Source: Periplaneta americana
Taxonomy: Eukaryota; Arthropoda; Insecta; Blattodea; Blattidae
Length of the DNA stretch: 64,000 nucleotides
Assembly: GCF_040183065.1 (NCBI RefSeq)
Contig: NC_091120.1
Coordinates: 15,145,708 to 15,209,707, forward strand
Reading direction: 5' to 3'
The position numbers and the translations under genes are program-made. Positions 11,030 to 23,826 of this stretch are shown piece by piece (positions within the stretch are counted from its first letter, which is position 1; the number at the start of each line of letters is the position of its first letter). The notes under the pieces were generated by a model. The model saw nothing but the letters and a program-made list of their open reading frames with translations. It was not told where the DNA came from and searched no databases.

Positions 11030-11935
11030 ACAGACATCATTTTCTTTCGTAAGCATTTCTTTTTTAGAAGACTTAAAAAAACTGGACTTGGAAGAGAGAT
11101 CTTTAGAAACATTTTCTAAAGCAAGAGAACTCTGCAATTGTTTTTTTTTTCTGATAAAAACTTGTATTAGAGACGTTTCCGAAAAAAAATTGCATAGTTT
11201 AACAGTTTTACTTTTATTTTGGTGCTTCCAGTTCAATTTGTAACTGTAACAGAGTTATTCTGTTTTTCACTTTTTGTATGCATTAGATTTAATTTTTAAA
11301 ATTTACCAATTTTTATTATTTTAATTTCATTACAAAGCTATTACTTTCACTTATATTAACAAAAATATATTTATTTATTTTGTGTTCAGACACATATTTT
11401 TGTAGTTGTTAATTATTATAGAACCACATTTTTATGAAAGTTTGTGCTTGAAATTCTTAAATAACTGGTGCATAAAATTATGTTCAGATACTTCCACAAG
11501 GTCAAATTACTGAACATTTTCTTCACGGTGGCCTTGCATCTCTCTGGTAGTGGAGCTCTACATCAGCTTCCCCCACTTGGAAAATACACATTGGCAGCCT
11601 TGAATAGAAGCCAAGAGAATTCGTCGAGTAGACCGTAGAAAGAAGAAGAAGATGGCATTAAGGAGCAAATTTTCGTGCATTGTATAATTTAATATTGAAG
11701 CGACAGCACTAGTTGTTTTTCTGTCTTATCGCTGCCATTTATTTTATGTTCAAGTTTCCATATTTTCCACATAATTTTCTTGTTAATCAATTGTCATACA
11801 TTTCAGTAAGTTCCAAATTACCGGTATCTTATATCCGTGGTCAGTGGGTTTTTTTAAATGTAGGTTTACTGTAATATTTTCTCTTTTAAACTGGGACTTT
11901 TTTTCAGTGCAGAACATTACAATATCAGAGTGACA
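11030..11935. other. Gene-free intergenic sequence
   Basis: AT-rich. A less AT-rich block at about 11525-11655 followed by GAAGAAGAAG may be a LINE 3' tail, but I could not assign it. Confidence 0.35.
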
Positions 11936-11939
11936 TATA

Positions 11940-13266
11940 CAGTGAAACCTGTCCAAGACGGAAGTGACGTGGTCCTAATTTTTTTTCCGTTGTGGACAGG
12001 TTTCCGTATTAGTCAGATGTGACATTAAAATGGAATATTTTGTCATTCTATACATGAAAAACCAAATGGCATGCCGCAAACTGCAAGAAGTACAAAATAT
12101 TTCGTTTAACAGTATTCGCACTGAATCAGCTTTCTGTCGCTTATTCCGTTGGTGAATCATCTTGATTAAAATCTCATTTTCTGTATAAATGTTATCGTAA
12201 CTCAGTCATTAAACATTACTAAAGTTTACTAATCTCATTGAATTTAATATCTAACGGTATGCTAAGTTACTGTATTGTATATCACTGCACATTATTAATT
12301 AATTGGACTAGGAGCTATTTATTAGAAGCCTTGAATTCTGGTTTATTTAATTTCTTTCCTAGTTCAATAGCTTGCTTTGCAGAATAGATCCAGAAATTGG
12401 CATGTTCTTTGAGAGATCATGAAGAACCCACTCCCACAACAGTTCATTTATTTCCATATAAACAGTTGCTTTCTGGTTCCTTTTGTGTCACCAATATTGG
12501 CCGCAAGCCACTCACTCGTTATGATCTTTAATTTTTAAAGTGTCACACCTGAGTTTTCCACAACTGAACTTCAACATTAATTCACATAAATCTGTGGTTC
12601 AGTGGCTGGCCATGATAATATCTTTGAAAAATATTGGAGTGCAAGAGGTCAAATGACTTTACTGTCAAACGCCTGGCATTAGAAAACAACAACATTAATT
12701 CACATAGACTTTGTTTCTAATTTCCCTTTATCTCGATAACGTTTACTTCATCACTTAATGCTAATGACACATTTTACGCAGTTTATTTTTTTTTACCTGG
12801 AAATCACTACACTTGCGCTCTATTTAGCTACGAAAGTATACGGGTGTGAAGCATTGAAAATCTTTGAAGGCACTCGTCTGCCTAGTCAACAGGTTAATAA
12901 AATTTATGATCAACAGGCCGACACACTCTCGTAACCTCTAAAATTTTGCAAATAAAATTAGTTTTTATCTTAGTGACCTACATATTTCGTATATTCCTTG
13001 AAATTACACGCTGTTTCAAAATATAGTTACAAAATATAGTATGTCCAAAATATTGTTTCCGTTTTGAACAGTAGCAGACAGCTTCCATTTCCGCGTTGGA
13101 CAATTTCCGTTTCCGCATTGGACAGTTTCCGTTTCCACGTTGGACAGTTTCCGTTTTATTCAGGAAAAATTACACAATACATACAAATTTCGCCGGGACC
13201 AATAAATTGTTCCGAAATAGACAGGATTCCGGATTATTCAGGTTCCGATTTGAACAGGTTTCACTG
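11940..13266. mobile_element. Pogo/Tigger-like non-autonomous element
   Basis: A 1327-bp element with inverted ends CAGTGAAACCTGTCCAAG and CTGTTCAAACC-type complement (AACAGGTTTCACTG), flanked by TA at 11938-11939 and 13267-13268. There is no transposase. Near the right end a roughly 22-bp motif (GGACAGTTTCCGTTTCCACG) is repeated about four times at 13070-13155, and a related GTGGACAGGTTTCCG lies near the left end, so the subterminal repeats resemble the termini. A 97-bp LINE tail fragment lies inside at 12596-12692. Confidence 0.85.
12596..12692 (+). repeat. LINE C-terminal/3' tail fragment
   Basis: Near-identical to part of 28830-28948: a GTGGCTGGCCATGATAATAT start, then a coding tail equivalent to FEKYWSARGQMTLLSNAWH, a stop, and an ACAACA tail. 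It is 5' truncated. Confidence 0.65.
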
Positions 13267-13268
13267 TA

Positions 13269-15090
13269 TTTAAGAATACCAAATTATCCCTATCTTTACC
13301 ACTAATATTTAACTTCTGACTGAAATTCAAATTATTTAAGCAAAACTGTAATCATTTTGTTCAGAAAAATAACAATAATAATATTAACAATATCCTGAAA
13401 CAATTGTGAACTTTCTTACTACAGACATTGATTGTAGTGGACTCATACATTAACAGATGCTGAGTACGGAGTTGTGTGTGATACCATAAACAACAAAATA
13501 AAATATTCAGAGAAATTATTTTTAAGTTAGTTATACTACAAAAGAGTATCTGTTAACTCCAATCCCTAGCTGAATAAATTCTACACTTAATCTTTCACTG
13601 AAGTTTCAGACATACGAATAAAAGTGGACAAATAACTAAAGAGTTACGAGAAATTTGAATTGTGTATCTTAATTACCGGTATTCTTAAACTAAATGAAAT
13701 GGCAAAGCAATCACCAAACCTTAAAACTGACAGCATATAATAAGCATATTTTAATATCTCCTTGACCTATTTTCCAACTGAAAAGAAATAAGATATTTGC
13801 AAAATAAAAAAATCGCAAGGTACAATTTACATTCTACTCAGTTACTGCTGTAGGAGACGTTATAATATTATGTGAGTTTGCATTTAAACTGATTGGCAGA
13901 TATCTATTAGTAAGAAAAAGTTTTTAGATAGATAAGCAGAGTAAATAACTGTAAAAGCATCAATATGCTAAAAATGAGAATGTCTATTAAAATTCAACAC
14001 TATTGTGTTGCTGTTGTCTCCTTATCCCAGTCGATCTAATTAGGTCAGCTTCACGAAGTTTGATACTTCCAATTAATAATTTACTGTTGATGTCAAACTT
14101 TTGGAAACATTGTGGGCTACATTAACGAAGTTCATAGATTTTGCATGGCATGTTTGTAATATAGATATCATAATTGAGATTGGTATTTTCCAATTAAATG
14201 GGTTAATGTGATTTACATAATAACGAATATTTAGACTGAATTTTTAATTTCTTTAAATCTCTTTTTAGAACTTTGCTTCCACATGGATTAACAGTTCTTA
14301 AGAGGATTCTTCAATATGACAGATTCAGCTATTTCAGCTGCCTTTTCAATCCAGAAATCCCCATATTTAGAGGAATCCATTTTATTGAATTTAATTTTAT
14401 TTTTGAATAAGGTTTTCAATACCTTGATTATTTTATAAAGAAGTACAGTATATTTCTCCAACTCATGATATTTTGCAAATATTGAAACACAAGACAGAGT
14501 TAGTTAATTTTTAAACGTTGCGTGTTATTTCTTTTAATTGACTTCAATAAGTGTGAAATTTCTTGTAATTCTGAAAACTAAACTATTATTTGGGTTTATC
14601 TTCTTTATTGTTTCAGAGTCTGAACTTTCCTTGCAAATAATTTTTCCATTATTCTATCTTTCGTTCATTTACTTCCCTCTGTGTAGGCCTACACATGTGA
14701 GTGTATTTTGTTTATATTTCCTGTTTCTATTTTTAGCACCGCTATACTTTCTCTACTTACACCTATGATGTCTGATGGTGAAGTAGTAGCCCCTACTGTT
14801 CCAGTATTCATATTGCATTCAACTGATCACTTACTATATGACATGGGACATGTCAAAAGTACCGGTAACACATTTATTAAGCTACAACAGAATTAAAATA
14901 CAACATAGTACCGGTACGTTAACTAAAATACAACACAAATTTCAACATTAACAAATAACAATGACAAGAACAGATAGTACACTTTACAAGACAAATCACA
15001 TTTCATTTAGCAGTCTGGAGTAAATTTCGACCAACGCATCCTTCATGAGAAGACATCCTTCTCGAAGTCAGGATCTGGAAAAGAGGAAGT
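13269..15090. other. Gene-free AT-rich stretch
   Basis: No coding signal. It contains three TACCGGTA palindromes (13674, 14860, 14909) and one TAGGCCTA (14684). The weak open frame at 14538-14768 has no recognisable protein. Confidence 0.4.
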
Positions 15091-15740
15091 AAAATTTTTT
15101 AAGTAAGGCGTTCTTTTTATATTAAGTTATGGCAATTTTCAATAAATTCGTTCATACTGTAAAAGCAATTTTTGATTTAAATTTTGTAAAGAGTTTTCTT
15201 AAATTTTTGATGTGCAGATATTTCTTTAAGATAATTTGGTAGGCCATTATAAGAAGACCAGCACGAATGAAACTGTTTTTATATAGAGTTGGTGTTAAAA
15301 CTTGCAATAAAAATATTATTTTCATTTCTTGTATTGTGCTGATGTGTGTCTGAATTTGTAGGAAAGCTATACAAATTATATTTGATAACATTTAAGGTTT
15401 CATAAATATAAATACGGCAAGATATGTAATTTTTTGAAGAATGGCCTGCAGCTGGTAGTTTGAGATACTTGAACTATGGTTCTAATAGCTCTCTTTTGTA
15501 GTTTAAATACTGTATTTGAATTGCATTAGGTGAATTACCCCAAAAGATTATACCATACGTTAGGATAGAGTGAAAGTATGCAAAGTACAATGTGCGAGCA
15601 GATTCAATAGGTGATGTTTTTATTAGTAATCGCAAGGCAAAGCAAATTTTACTTAATTTTTCCCTAGTTCCTGAAGGTGTACTAAAGGGACATTTTATGG
15701 TCAACTTTAAAAATGTTACAGAGGTTCAGTATCTACCAAT
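15090..15740 (-). pseudogene. LINE reverse transcriptase C-terminal fragment (Jockey-like)
   Basis: Minus-strand reading gives KICFALRLLIKTSPIESART then LYFAYFHSILTYGIIFWGNS and, in another frame, RAIRTIVQVSQTTSCRPFF-like pieces. This is the usual region just after the reverse transcriptase in Jockey/CR1-type LINEs. It is broken by several stops and frame changes. Confidence 0.75.
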
Positions 15741-15744
15741 TTGA

Positions 15745-17385
15745 ACCAGTGACTTCAAAATCAATTTTCTTTATTCTTAATATTAATAATATATCTCAAG
15801 AATCTCTTCCTTTTATTTAGTAATAAAATGATTTTAAGTTGCGGAAGTAATGATTAAACCCTCAGCCCGTCTTCTTCCGGCAAATTGCCAATTTTGTCTA
15901 TCCATTCTGCAATCACCATCTGTAATATTCTTACAGAATGACACTTCATAACTTTCGGCATGAACCTTTGTCAGAAATATACTGGGAAGCAAGAATGAGA
16001 ATGAAGATCATCCAAGATCGTGGGCATTAGATTACTACTATTACTACCACAATCTTCACATCATATAGGCGGTTTATAGCTTGGTGTTTGTCCAGTCATC
16101 AGTCCATCTATTTGTCCATATGTCTGCATGTCCATCTGAGTACGGACTTTTACAACCACTGAGGAATATCTAGGAAGTTTGTATATAAAGTGCCATAAAT
16201 GTTATTAAAAATGATGTACTTGTACTTTATTCGTATATCTAGATTTTACACAAAAATTCTACAAAATTATGAATTCATTGAAATTGGCTCCCTTGTTCGT
16301 TTTCTCTTGGCTTAAAATAGAGCAAATGAAACATAGAGGCCACTTGTTCCCAGAAATGTTTAATTTGAATGAATAATCAATTATATTTATGAAGAAAAAA
16401 TAAAATAAAATGGAAAATATTTTCTATTGAAAATTATAGGCTGTAAATTATATAGGCTATCCTTAAACAACTTGATATAAATTAATATAAAGTTCACCAT
16501 TCAAGAGCAATGGCATAAGAACTTAAGGATATTTTAATTTAAATTCTGCACATAACAGAAGTATTTTGTTATGATTGTAGTTAATCATGACATGTAATCT
16601 TCCTACCAACATATTATTTTTGTTAACATCTCATTGCCAACATTCTTTGTGTGCGTGTGTTGTTTACATATCACCCAGCACTAAATGACCCAAGAATTTA
16701 ATTCGTAAATTATTCAAGCTGAAGTTGGTGAAGTTATAACTTTATTTATGAAGTTTAATGAAGAAATGTATTTATTTCAATTGTGTGCCAATTTGAGGAG
16801 TATACTCGACATTAAGTTGACTGCTGCATTGTTTTAGTACTTTTAGATACTGGTACGATATAATTTTTATATACAAACTGAGAGACCTGCTAACAATTCC
16901 ACGAGTCAGAAATAATACTATAGGTACTGATACTTATCAGTAATTTCTTCATAATTGAAAATTGAAATTGTTTAGATGTTGAACAGTAAGGAATGTACTT
17001 AATTTTTGTGAATGATTTTTTAAGCAATAGCTTGAGAAGTATTATTATCTTACATTATACATATTTGTCTTCTTGAGCTCATTAAAGAATGTGGTGTGTA
17101 CCTTGTCATGTACAAAAACTGGTGGAAGTTTAAAAATTAGAGCAAGTACATCATTTAGTAAAATGTGGGACTTTCAGCTGTAATGTATCTTTATAGAAGT
17201 TAAAATTAACCTCTAGAAGACAATCTAATATGCTGAATTGTAAATGTACATTGTTAAATAAATTCTTTTGTTGATGAATCTGGTTTAATAATTCTTTTAT
17301 CTACTTGATCCCTGTGTGCTTGTGTGCTCTCATTGTTCATTATATTAAATGTTCTGAGTAATAAAGGAACTTTTACAATAGTAGC
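15745..17385. other. Gene-free AT-rich stretch
   Basis: No coding signal. A minus-strand hairpin near 15935-15980 (CTGACAAAGG...GCCGAAAG) resembles the CGAAAC hairpin motif found elsewhere but is degenerate. Confidence 0.4.

Positions 17386-17386
<1 letters not shown>

Positions 17387-17433
<47 letters not shown>
17387..17433. repeat. (ATA)n microsatellite
   Basis: About 15 uninterrupted trinucleotide units, next to the start of a short interspersed repeat. Confidence 0.9.
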
Positions 17434-17589
17434 TGTTTATAGCGCCAGGTCATCTATACTTAACCTACTAATGCCCAGTGGTAAGTAACACCAAGTTTAT
17501 TATGAATTTCTATAGATAAGGGATATTTTGCTGAAAGGGATTTGGCTGTTGACAGTTCTTCTACAACTTATATTATTCCATTGTAGAAA

Positions 17590-17880
17590 TTAGAGAACAC
17601 AGAGGTTCTGGCTGATATGTAGGGTACATCTATTATCAGGCAGTACACCTCACTTGACGATGTGTGTCGGAGGAAGAACAGTTGTTTATATATATATATA
17701 TATGAAGTTTGATTAGTGTAATATGTAGCTAGTCGGCGATGTATGCAATGGAGGGGGAAAGGAACTGACCATCCTACCCCATTATCTCCTGGTCTAATTG
17801 CCTCATAAGTGGTGCCTCCTTGGTATCACTTGTGAGGTTCAGACCTGTCTTCGGACAGTTGACTAAACAACAAACAACAA
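17590..17880 (+). repeat. Interspersed repeat, family A, copy 1
   Basis: Roughly 270 bp shared, in reverse orientation, with 23020-23265: CACTTGACGATG, GAAGAACAGTTG, the TGCAATGGAGGGG block and CTTCGGACAGTTGACTAA all recur. A piece of its right end also recurs at 26205-26265. There is no protein. A short (TA)n lies inside. Confidence 0.65.
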
Positions 17881-17999
17881 TAAATTTTTTTCATTGGTTG
17901 TTGTTACATAATGACATAATTTTTTTGGTGTGTGTGAAGGACTCTTGCGGCTTACAAGAAAAATGTAAATAGAAACTAGAATACCGGTACTAGTAATCT

Positions 18000-18720
18000 A
18001 TTTAAAAAATAATTATTTACCTTATTATTTTATACATAAATTTGCTGCTAGGGAAGTTATATGACAAATTTTGCCACTCAAATGTTTAAATTTTAAGTCT
18101 GGTGAGAGTTTGTACGTGGTAGATGAAATAAGTTTTCTAGAAGAAGATAGGCCTAGTAAGAAAACAGATGTGTTGGAGTTATGCCTCCTTATGACGCACC
18201 AGATATGGATTACAGTTGAATGCAATGAAACTGCAGTTTACGATTTAGTTATCACTCAAAACTATGATGAGAAATAAGATAATGATGGAATTCCAAGATT
18301 GAACACAATGCCTATAAAATGCTTAAAATAAGAAGAATCTAAACAACAGGAAGGCTCGGAGGCGAGATTGTGTGTTTCGAAACAGCCAAGAATAAGATCA
18401 TCTTCGTCCAAATGGAGTAGTGAGAAAAAAAATCAAACTGGATTCCGGAAGTGAAAATTAAAATGTGAGTTATGGTCCACATACACTACAATATCTTATC
18501 AAACACTATAGTAAAATCATTACTAGACTCATTCAAAAGATTTTTTTCAGATTATCTAATTCAGCTTATTGTTTTACAGACAAAAGGGAAACCATAATCA
18601 ATTTGAATGTAACCTAATATTATGATGAAATTTGTACTGTGTTAGGCATAATGCTTCTCTCAGTTTATTCCTGATTACCAAATAAAAGAATATATTGGCA
18701 GGAGAAACCTGACTGTAAAG
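18000..18720. other. Unassigned stretch with a short open frame
   Basis: A 68-codon + frame at 18071-18277 (ending DLVITQNYDEK) has somewhat protein-like composition but no family I recognise and no clear splice sites. It could be a decayed transposon piece. Nothing else was seen. Confidence 0.25.
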
Positions 18721-18737
18721 TAACTTCAGCTTCTGAA

Positions 18738-18905
18738 TCAGTCTATATATACAGATTTGAAGAAAAACACATTCACATGTATGATAATACTAATAATAAC
18801 TTGAGTGATAATTGGTACCAATTCAGTATAAATGAAAAATGAGTCCATATAAACAGATTTAGAAAAAAAAACACATTCACTTGAATGATAATACTGATAA
18901 GAATA
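18738..18905. repeat. Imperfect direct duplication
   Basis: A motif of about 55 bp (CAGATTTGAAGAAAAACACA, then ATTCAC...ATGATAATACTAATAA) occurs at 18748-18795 and again at 18855-18905, about 107 bp apart, with several differences. Confidence 0.6.
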
Positions 18906-19184
18906 TTGTTCATTTATCTGAATATTTTCAATAGTACCGGTACAGTTTGCATTGCTAAGAGTACCTATACTGGTACTGTACTGTACCATATTAGTGGCAC
19001 AATGCAAACAATTTATTAGAGGTAAATCTATACGTTTTTATTTTAAACTGTGGGTTTTAGCGAATTATAATAGTCATATACTGGTAATATCCTACATGCT
19101 GAACTTTATTGTGGTGGCCACACATAACTACCATATGTAAAACAGGTAGTGACGAATATGTCATGGATCGGTGTCTGGTAGAGT

Positions 19185-19345
19185 TCCCGGGTAGCTCAGT
19201 TGGGAGAGTGTTGGTACGTTTAACCAAAAGTCCCGGGTTCGATACCCAGCCTGGAACAATTTTTCCCTCGAAATTATTCAAATCAACTTTACAGGGAATT
19301 ATACCTGAAAGCCTGATTTGTATATCACTAATAAATTGATTTGAT
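19185..19345 (+). mobile_element. tRNA-derived SINE, family B, copy 1
   Basis: The tRNA-like head has an A box (GGTAGCTCAGTTGGGAGAG) and a B box (GGTTCGATACC), then the shared body GAACAATTTTTCCCTCGAAA and a short AT-rich tail. The same family is at 52473-52665. It lacks a folded, intact tRNA and is followed by SINE body, so it is not a tRNA gene. Confidence 0.82.
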
Positions 19346-19398
19346 TGATTATTCAAATATTCCTAGTGGAACAAAAAACAGTTTCAATTGTTGACAAA

Positions 19399-19860
19399 TT
19401 ATGGTGTACAATTTTCAAAATATCTTCCATTCTGCTGAATGCACAAATGTAAGTGACGTATCAACTCTTCATGGATTCTGGTAAGCATGTCAGGCGTAAC
19501 CATTTGTATCGTGTGTTCAATTCGTTCCACTAATTCAGGAATGTTGCGTGGCTTAGTTGCATAGATACTATCCTTGATGAAACCCCAGAAAAAAGAAGTC
19601 CAGGGAGTCAAATCAGATGATCATGGAGGCCAACGGATTGGGTCTGTGTGACAGAGCCACTTGCTTGGAAACGCTTTGTCTACCGAATAAACACTTAATT
19701 TGAGTAACACTGTTTCCAAGTTCAATTTTTCTCTTCTGAAATAATGTTAAGTGGCTGCGTGGCCTTTTATCATTCCAGTCTATCACAACAATGTGTATAG
19801 GCATGGCCGTGTGCCATTATCCTTAGCTTATAGAAGGCCATGCTCCAGGTCATTTTAAGT
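19399..19860 (-). pseudogene. DUF4817/mariner-type transposase C-terminal fragment
   Basis: Minus-strand reading gives FFWGFIKDSIYATKPRNIPE and RIHEELIRHLHLCIQQNGRY, the usual end of this transposase family (compare WGHLKDRVYATRP at 41588-41866). An upstream piece at 19613-19804 is in another frame. Only the last third of the protein remains. Confidence 0.7.
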
Positions 19861-20071
19861 TGGCATCAAATGCACATTACACATGGATAATTAGCTTCCT
19901 CTGGCGGTGAGGGGAGAGGTTGTTTGTTTCCAAATCGACTGTATGGCACTGGGAAGGATTCTTTCTTGTAAGAATGAACATCATTTCAAAAATTATCCAT
20001 AATACAGTAGTTGATTTTTTGATTGGCTCTGTATTTTGTTTACCAAGGGTTAGGATTATTTTACAATCTAT

Positions 20072-20464
20072 ACTTGTTTTTTTGAAAGATGGGACATGAC
20101 AGTTAAGCGGCCAAGCTTGGAACTACAGTGCCATGTTGCCAACATGGACTACCAGCTGCCAGCTGATGGAAGCTAGCAATTGTCGTTAAGATGGCTGATG
20201 TTAAAACATTCATTGACAATTGACGCGAAGGTAAGAAAACAATACAAAAATCGACAGAGAATCAAAGATGAAACGTACCAATGCTAACATTGTGTGCACA
20301 ATAAATGTTTCCAAGAGAGCTATTAAACACTCGCCATGTGGAGCCTGTAAGTTTGGCAACTCAACCGTTGTTATCATAGCAACAGGCCTACCACGCTATG
20401 TGATATTCAGTTGTTTTTCCGATCACAACGCTCCTGTCATGTCCCATCTTTCAAAAAAACAAGT
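20072..20464. mobile_element. Miniature inverted-repeat element
   Basis: Inverted ends of about 30 bp, starting ACTTGTTTTTTTGAAAGATG, with TA/TATA at both borders. About 393 bp, non-coding. The superfamily is unassigned, but the TA border suggests Tc1/mariner. Confidence 0.8.
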
Positions 20465-20469
20465 ATAAC

Positions 20470-21060
20470 TCTTATAATATATCCTTGGTGGAAAAGATTC
20501 ACATTTATGTAAAGTGCGAAACAGAGATGGATATCATATACCACATGATTCCATAAACTTTATTATATCCTACTGGAAGTCTCTCAAGAGTACTTCCAAG
20601 TATCGAGGGCAGGAGAGGTGTCGAAAATTTGAAGGACCCAATTCTATACTCTCAGTGACTGTTGATGTAGGCTAATGTACTTCAACAAATGACATGGCAG
20701 TATTGTGGAAGTCTTACTGCTGGTTGACAAATTTACTTTGCATTAACGTTTGCTGAGACTTTCTGCAGTTTAAATTATTGTAATTTGTTGGAATGAAATG
20801 GAATTTCGAGATAGGTGCACTATGGCCTTTTAAGGTTAATTGTGCTAACTGTCAAGCCAGGCACATTCCCAAACCCACATCGGCTGACTGCACAAGGTTC
20901 ACTGCATACCCACAGTCTAGTATATACAGTCGCGAAGCTAAATACGTAGTAAATATGTAAACATTAGATAGTTGCTCACCACTAGGATCGCTAATATCGC
21001 CTCATTACAGGCAATGCAAAATAGTACCGTCACAGTCTATTGTTTATAGCACCCTCAAAA
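20470..21060. other. Gene-free intergenic sequence
   Basis: No coding signal or recognised repeat. Confidence 0.35.
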
Positions 21061-21280
21061 CTCAAGCTTCGTGACTGTATATAGTAGACTGGCATACCCA
21101 TGTTTCGAGCAGGCAACTCCACTTGTCTCTAGGCCAGCTTCCTCCATGCATTGCCAGCCAGTCTTCAGGAATATTATGGGATAATGATGAAATGGAGAAA
21201 TGAAAAATCCCAGGCCTGACCAAGATTCGAACCCAGACTGCTTGTGAGACAGGCTGAATGTCTGAACACTCAGCCGCCAT

Positions 21281-21440
21281 CATCATCATCATCATCGGCG
21301 CTACAGCCCAAAACGGGCCCTGGCCTTCTTGATTCTCTGCCTCCAATCTTCTCTATCCCGGGCTCTCACTTTCCAATTCCTACATTTCAATAGCTGCTGG
21401 CAATCTTCCTTGATTGAGTCCTTCCATCTTTTCCTAGGTT
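21281..21440 (-). mobile_element. Short (ATC)n-tailed retroelement insertion
   Basis: A 160-bp insert flanked by a perfect 13-bp duplication ACTCAGCCGCCAT (21268-21280 and 21441-21453). Its left end is an (ATC)n run, the tail of a retroelement lying on the minus strand. The body (CTACAGCCCAAAACGGGCCC and CTTCCATCTTTTCCTAGG) resembles 3' ends of LINEs or SINEs. A similar insert is at 50595-50721. Confidence 0.8.
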
Positions 21441-21532
21441 ACTCAGCCGCCATAGGGAATTATAATTTGTTAGCAGTGTTAGCTACTAGCACTCATTTCA
21501 TGGTGAAAAAATATGATTATTTATTTATTATT

Positions 21533-21885
21533 GTCCCACGGCATGGCGTCGCGGTCTAAGGCATTTTGCCTAGGACTCACATTACGGAATGCGCACTGGT
21601 TCGAGTCCTCATGGGAGAAGAAATTTTCTCATGAAATTTCGGCCAGTGTATGGGACCAGTTCTCACCCAGGATCGTGATGCACTTGGGGAGCTACGATAG
21701 GTAGCAAAAATCTGGTTTTGCAAACCAGCTGTAACAGCTGGGGGAACATCGTGCTAACCACACCATACCTCCGTACTGGTTGGATGATCGTCCACCTCTG
21801 CTTCGGCATCTGGGCGTGAGGCTAGCAGCCGACCGGCCGGTCTTGGCCCTTCATGGGCTGTAGCACCATGAAAAAAAAGATATAT
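21533..21885 (+). mobile_element. tRNA-derived SINE, family C
   Basis: The tRNA-like head has GGCGTCGCGGTCTAAGGC and the B box GGTTCGAGTCC, then a roughly 270-bp body ending GTAGCACCATGAAAAAAAAG. Flanked by a short AT-rich match TATTTATTATT on both sides, a plausible target duplication. Confidence 0.78.
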
Positions 21886-21999
21886 TTATTATTAATTACA
21901 TTGTATAATTTCAGTGAATGTCTTACAGATATATTGTTCAGTGTTATCTGTGTTGTAGGCCTAATCTCTGTTATTCCTATTGTTACATCCATATTGTTA

Positions 22000-23010
22000 T
22001 AAATCCATCAAGATAAGTGTAAAATTTCAAATGTAACTTAGCTGGTTTTAGAGAAAAGTAGCTGGCTTTAGAAAGCTGGAAAGGTAGTTCTGATGTTGGC
22101 CACACTGACATTTTTTTTTTCGAACTAGTCGCTTATAAATAGGAGTGGACTGTGGTGCCGCCTAATGTTTATTGTAGGTGAAAGATTTGGGCAGCCCTGA
22201 CAGCGTTAGCTGATTGGCTTATCTCTGTACCCTTTGAACTGAAGATCAGTGGTTAAATACCAGTATAGTCATAGTACTTCAACGTAAAAGATTGGTTGAC
22301 AGTGTTTGTCTACCCAAATTGAATTGTGCTTGTGGAATTTATACATGCAGTGAGCTTCATTTAGGAAGAATTAAAATGCACGATCAGGTAACTAACTCTA
22401 TTACCTATTAATTAATCATACCTGCTGAAATGATTTCAAATAAAGTTAAAGAGACATGAAAATGTTTTGCATGTGGGTTTCACCTAACCTCAATAGAACA
22501 TAGTCTGTGTCATTTTCTGGATTGATTTAAATCTTACTACAAACAACTACAAAATCAGGCAAAATGTATTAGAAGCAAACCGCAGACCTAATTGTAATTG
22601 TCTATAAGTACTGTTTTTGTTTTTTTTTTTTTTATTAAATTTATATTTTAATAACCAACAGTGTCAGTTTAGTAATAAGGAAAACCAACGCAACAGTCTG
22701 AAGAGTCATGTAAAGGGTGGTAATTTTTCAAAGAGTGATAAAAATCTGTAGCATGACTTCCTTCAGGAAATAAGTAATTTTGGGAGGCTTCATGTTGTTT
22801 CTGAGTGAAAGAACTTCAAGGAAAATATGAATTATTGGATAAATTTCAAAACGCGGATTCCACTTCAAAGATGTAGCCTACTTTCAACGATTAGTACAGT
22901 ATATAGATGTTAGCAATCTTCTAGTCAATTGTTTTGTAACTCATTATTAATTTTGAAATGCAAGATTCAACCTGTACAAGCAAACTCTGCATTTGTGTCA
23001 GTAGGCTGTG
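22000..23010. other. Gene-free intergenic sequence
   Basis: AT-rich. The block at 22160-22270 may be another decayed SINE, unassigned. No coding signal. Confidence 0.35.
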
Positions 23011-23019
23011 TATGTATGA

Positions 23020-23265
23020 ATGTATGTTTAGTCAGCAGTCTGAAGACTGGTTGTAACCCTATAAATGAGACTAATAAGGATCATTCATGAGGCACTAAGC
23101 CAGGAGATGATGGACTAGGGTGGCCAGTTCCTTCTCCCCTCCATTGCATATATCACTGACTATAATAGTAACATAGCCCTGGTTCACTAATCAGACTTGA
23201 GATGCGTGCAGCAGTTGTTCTTCCTCTGATATCTATCGTCAAATGAGATGTACTGCTTGTAATAC
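23020..23265 (-). repeat. Interspersed repeat, family A, copy 2
   Basis: Reverse-complement partner of 17590-17880. The shared blocks include CAGTTGTTCTTCCTC, ATCGTCAAATGAGATGTACT and CCTCCATTGCATA. Confidence 0.65.
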
Positions 23266-23437
23266 TGGGTCATCCAATTATCTTCTGACCAGAGCTGCAG
23301 CCAATAAGTCAACACCTACAGCCAGATGGGGAAGTGAGCAAGTGGGGTCATTTGATTTTTACCTGACTTTCACCTGACACAGTTAGTGTTGTTTGAACAG
23401 TGCAAGCAACTACACATGTACGGTCTGCTAAGAATAA

Positions 23438-23690
23438 ATGGCAAATAATATGCCTAATTATTCTATTCCATATTGGAAGTTTATTTATGATTCGTATGTG
23501 CATACAGAATTTGCTCGTGTCGTTAGAAGATTTCAGAAGAAATTCTCAGGTGTTCGAGTTCCAAGTCATGATACGATTCATAAATTAGTTAATAAATTTC
23601 GGGAAATGGGAAGTGTTTAAGATAAGAAGCGAAGAAGTTGATGTACAGTGCTCACAGAAGAAACTCAATTCAATTTGTCGAAGAGAACTA
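23438..23690 (+). pseudogene. DUF4817-type transposase N-terminal fragment
   Basis: MANNMPNYSIPYWKFIYDSY... continues with FARVVRRFQKKFSGVRVPSH and KLVNKFREMGSV, the helix-turn-helix domain of DUF4817/mariner-type transposases. A stop then interrupts the frame and only scraps follow. The catalytic part is absent. Confidence 0.72.
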
Positions 23691-23826
23691 AGAAAGGTAA
23701 TGGGTAATTCCTTAAGCAGATGCCAGAAATTTGTGGAAAATGAAAGCAGGAAGTTCCAACATCTCCTTGGGTGACAAGGGGGAGGGGGTACATAACTTTT
23801 AAAGTGCATTAGAATTTATTAGGCAG

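Noticed and set aside
18071-18277. 68-codon frame as a host exon
   Set aside because: No family recognised, no convincing splice sites and no neighbouring exons. Left as unassigned.
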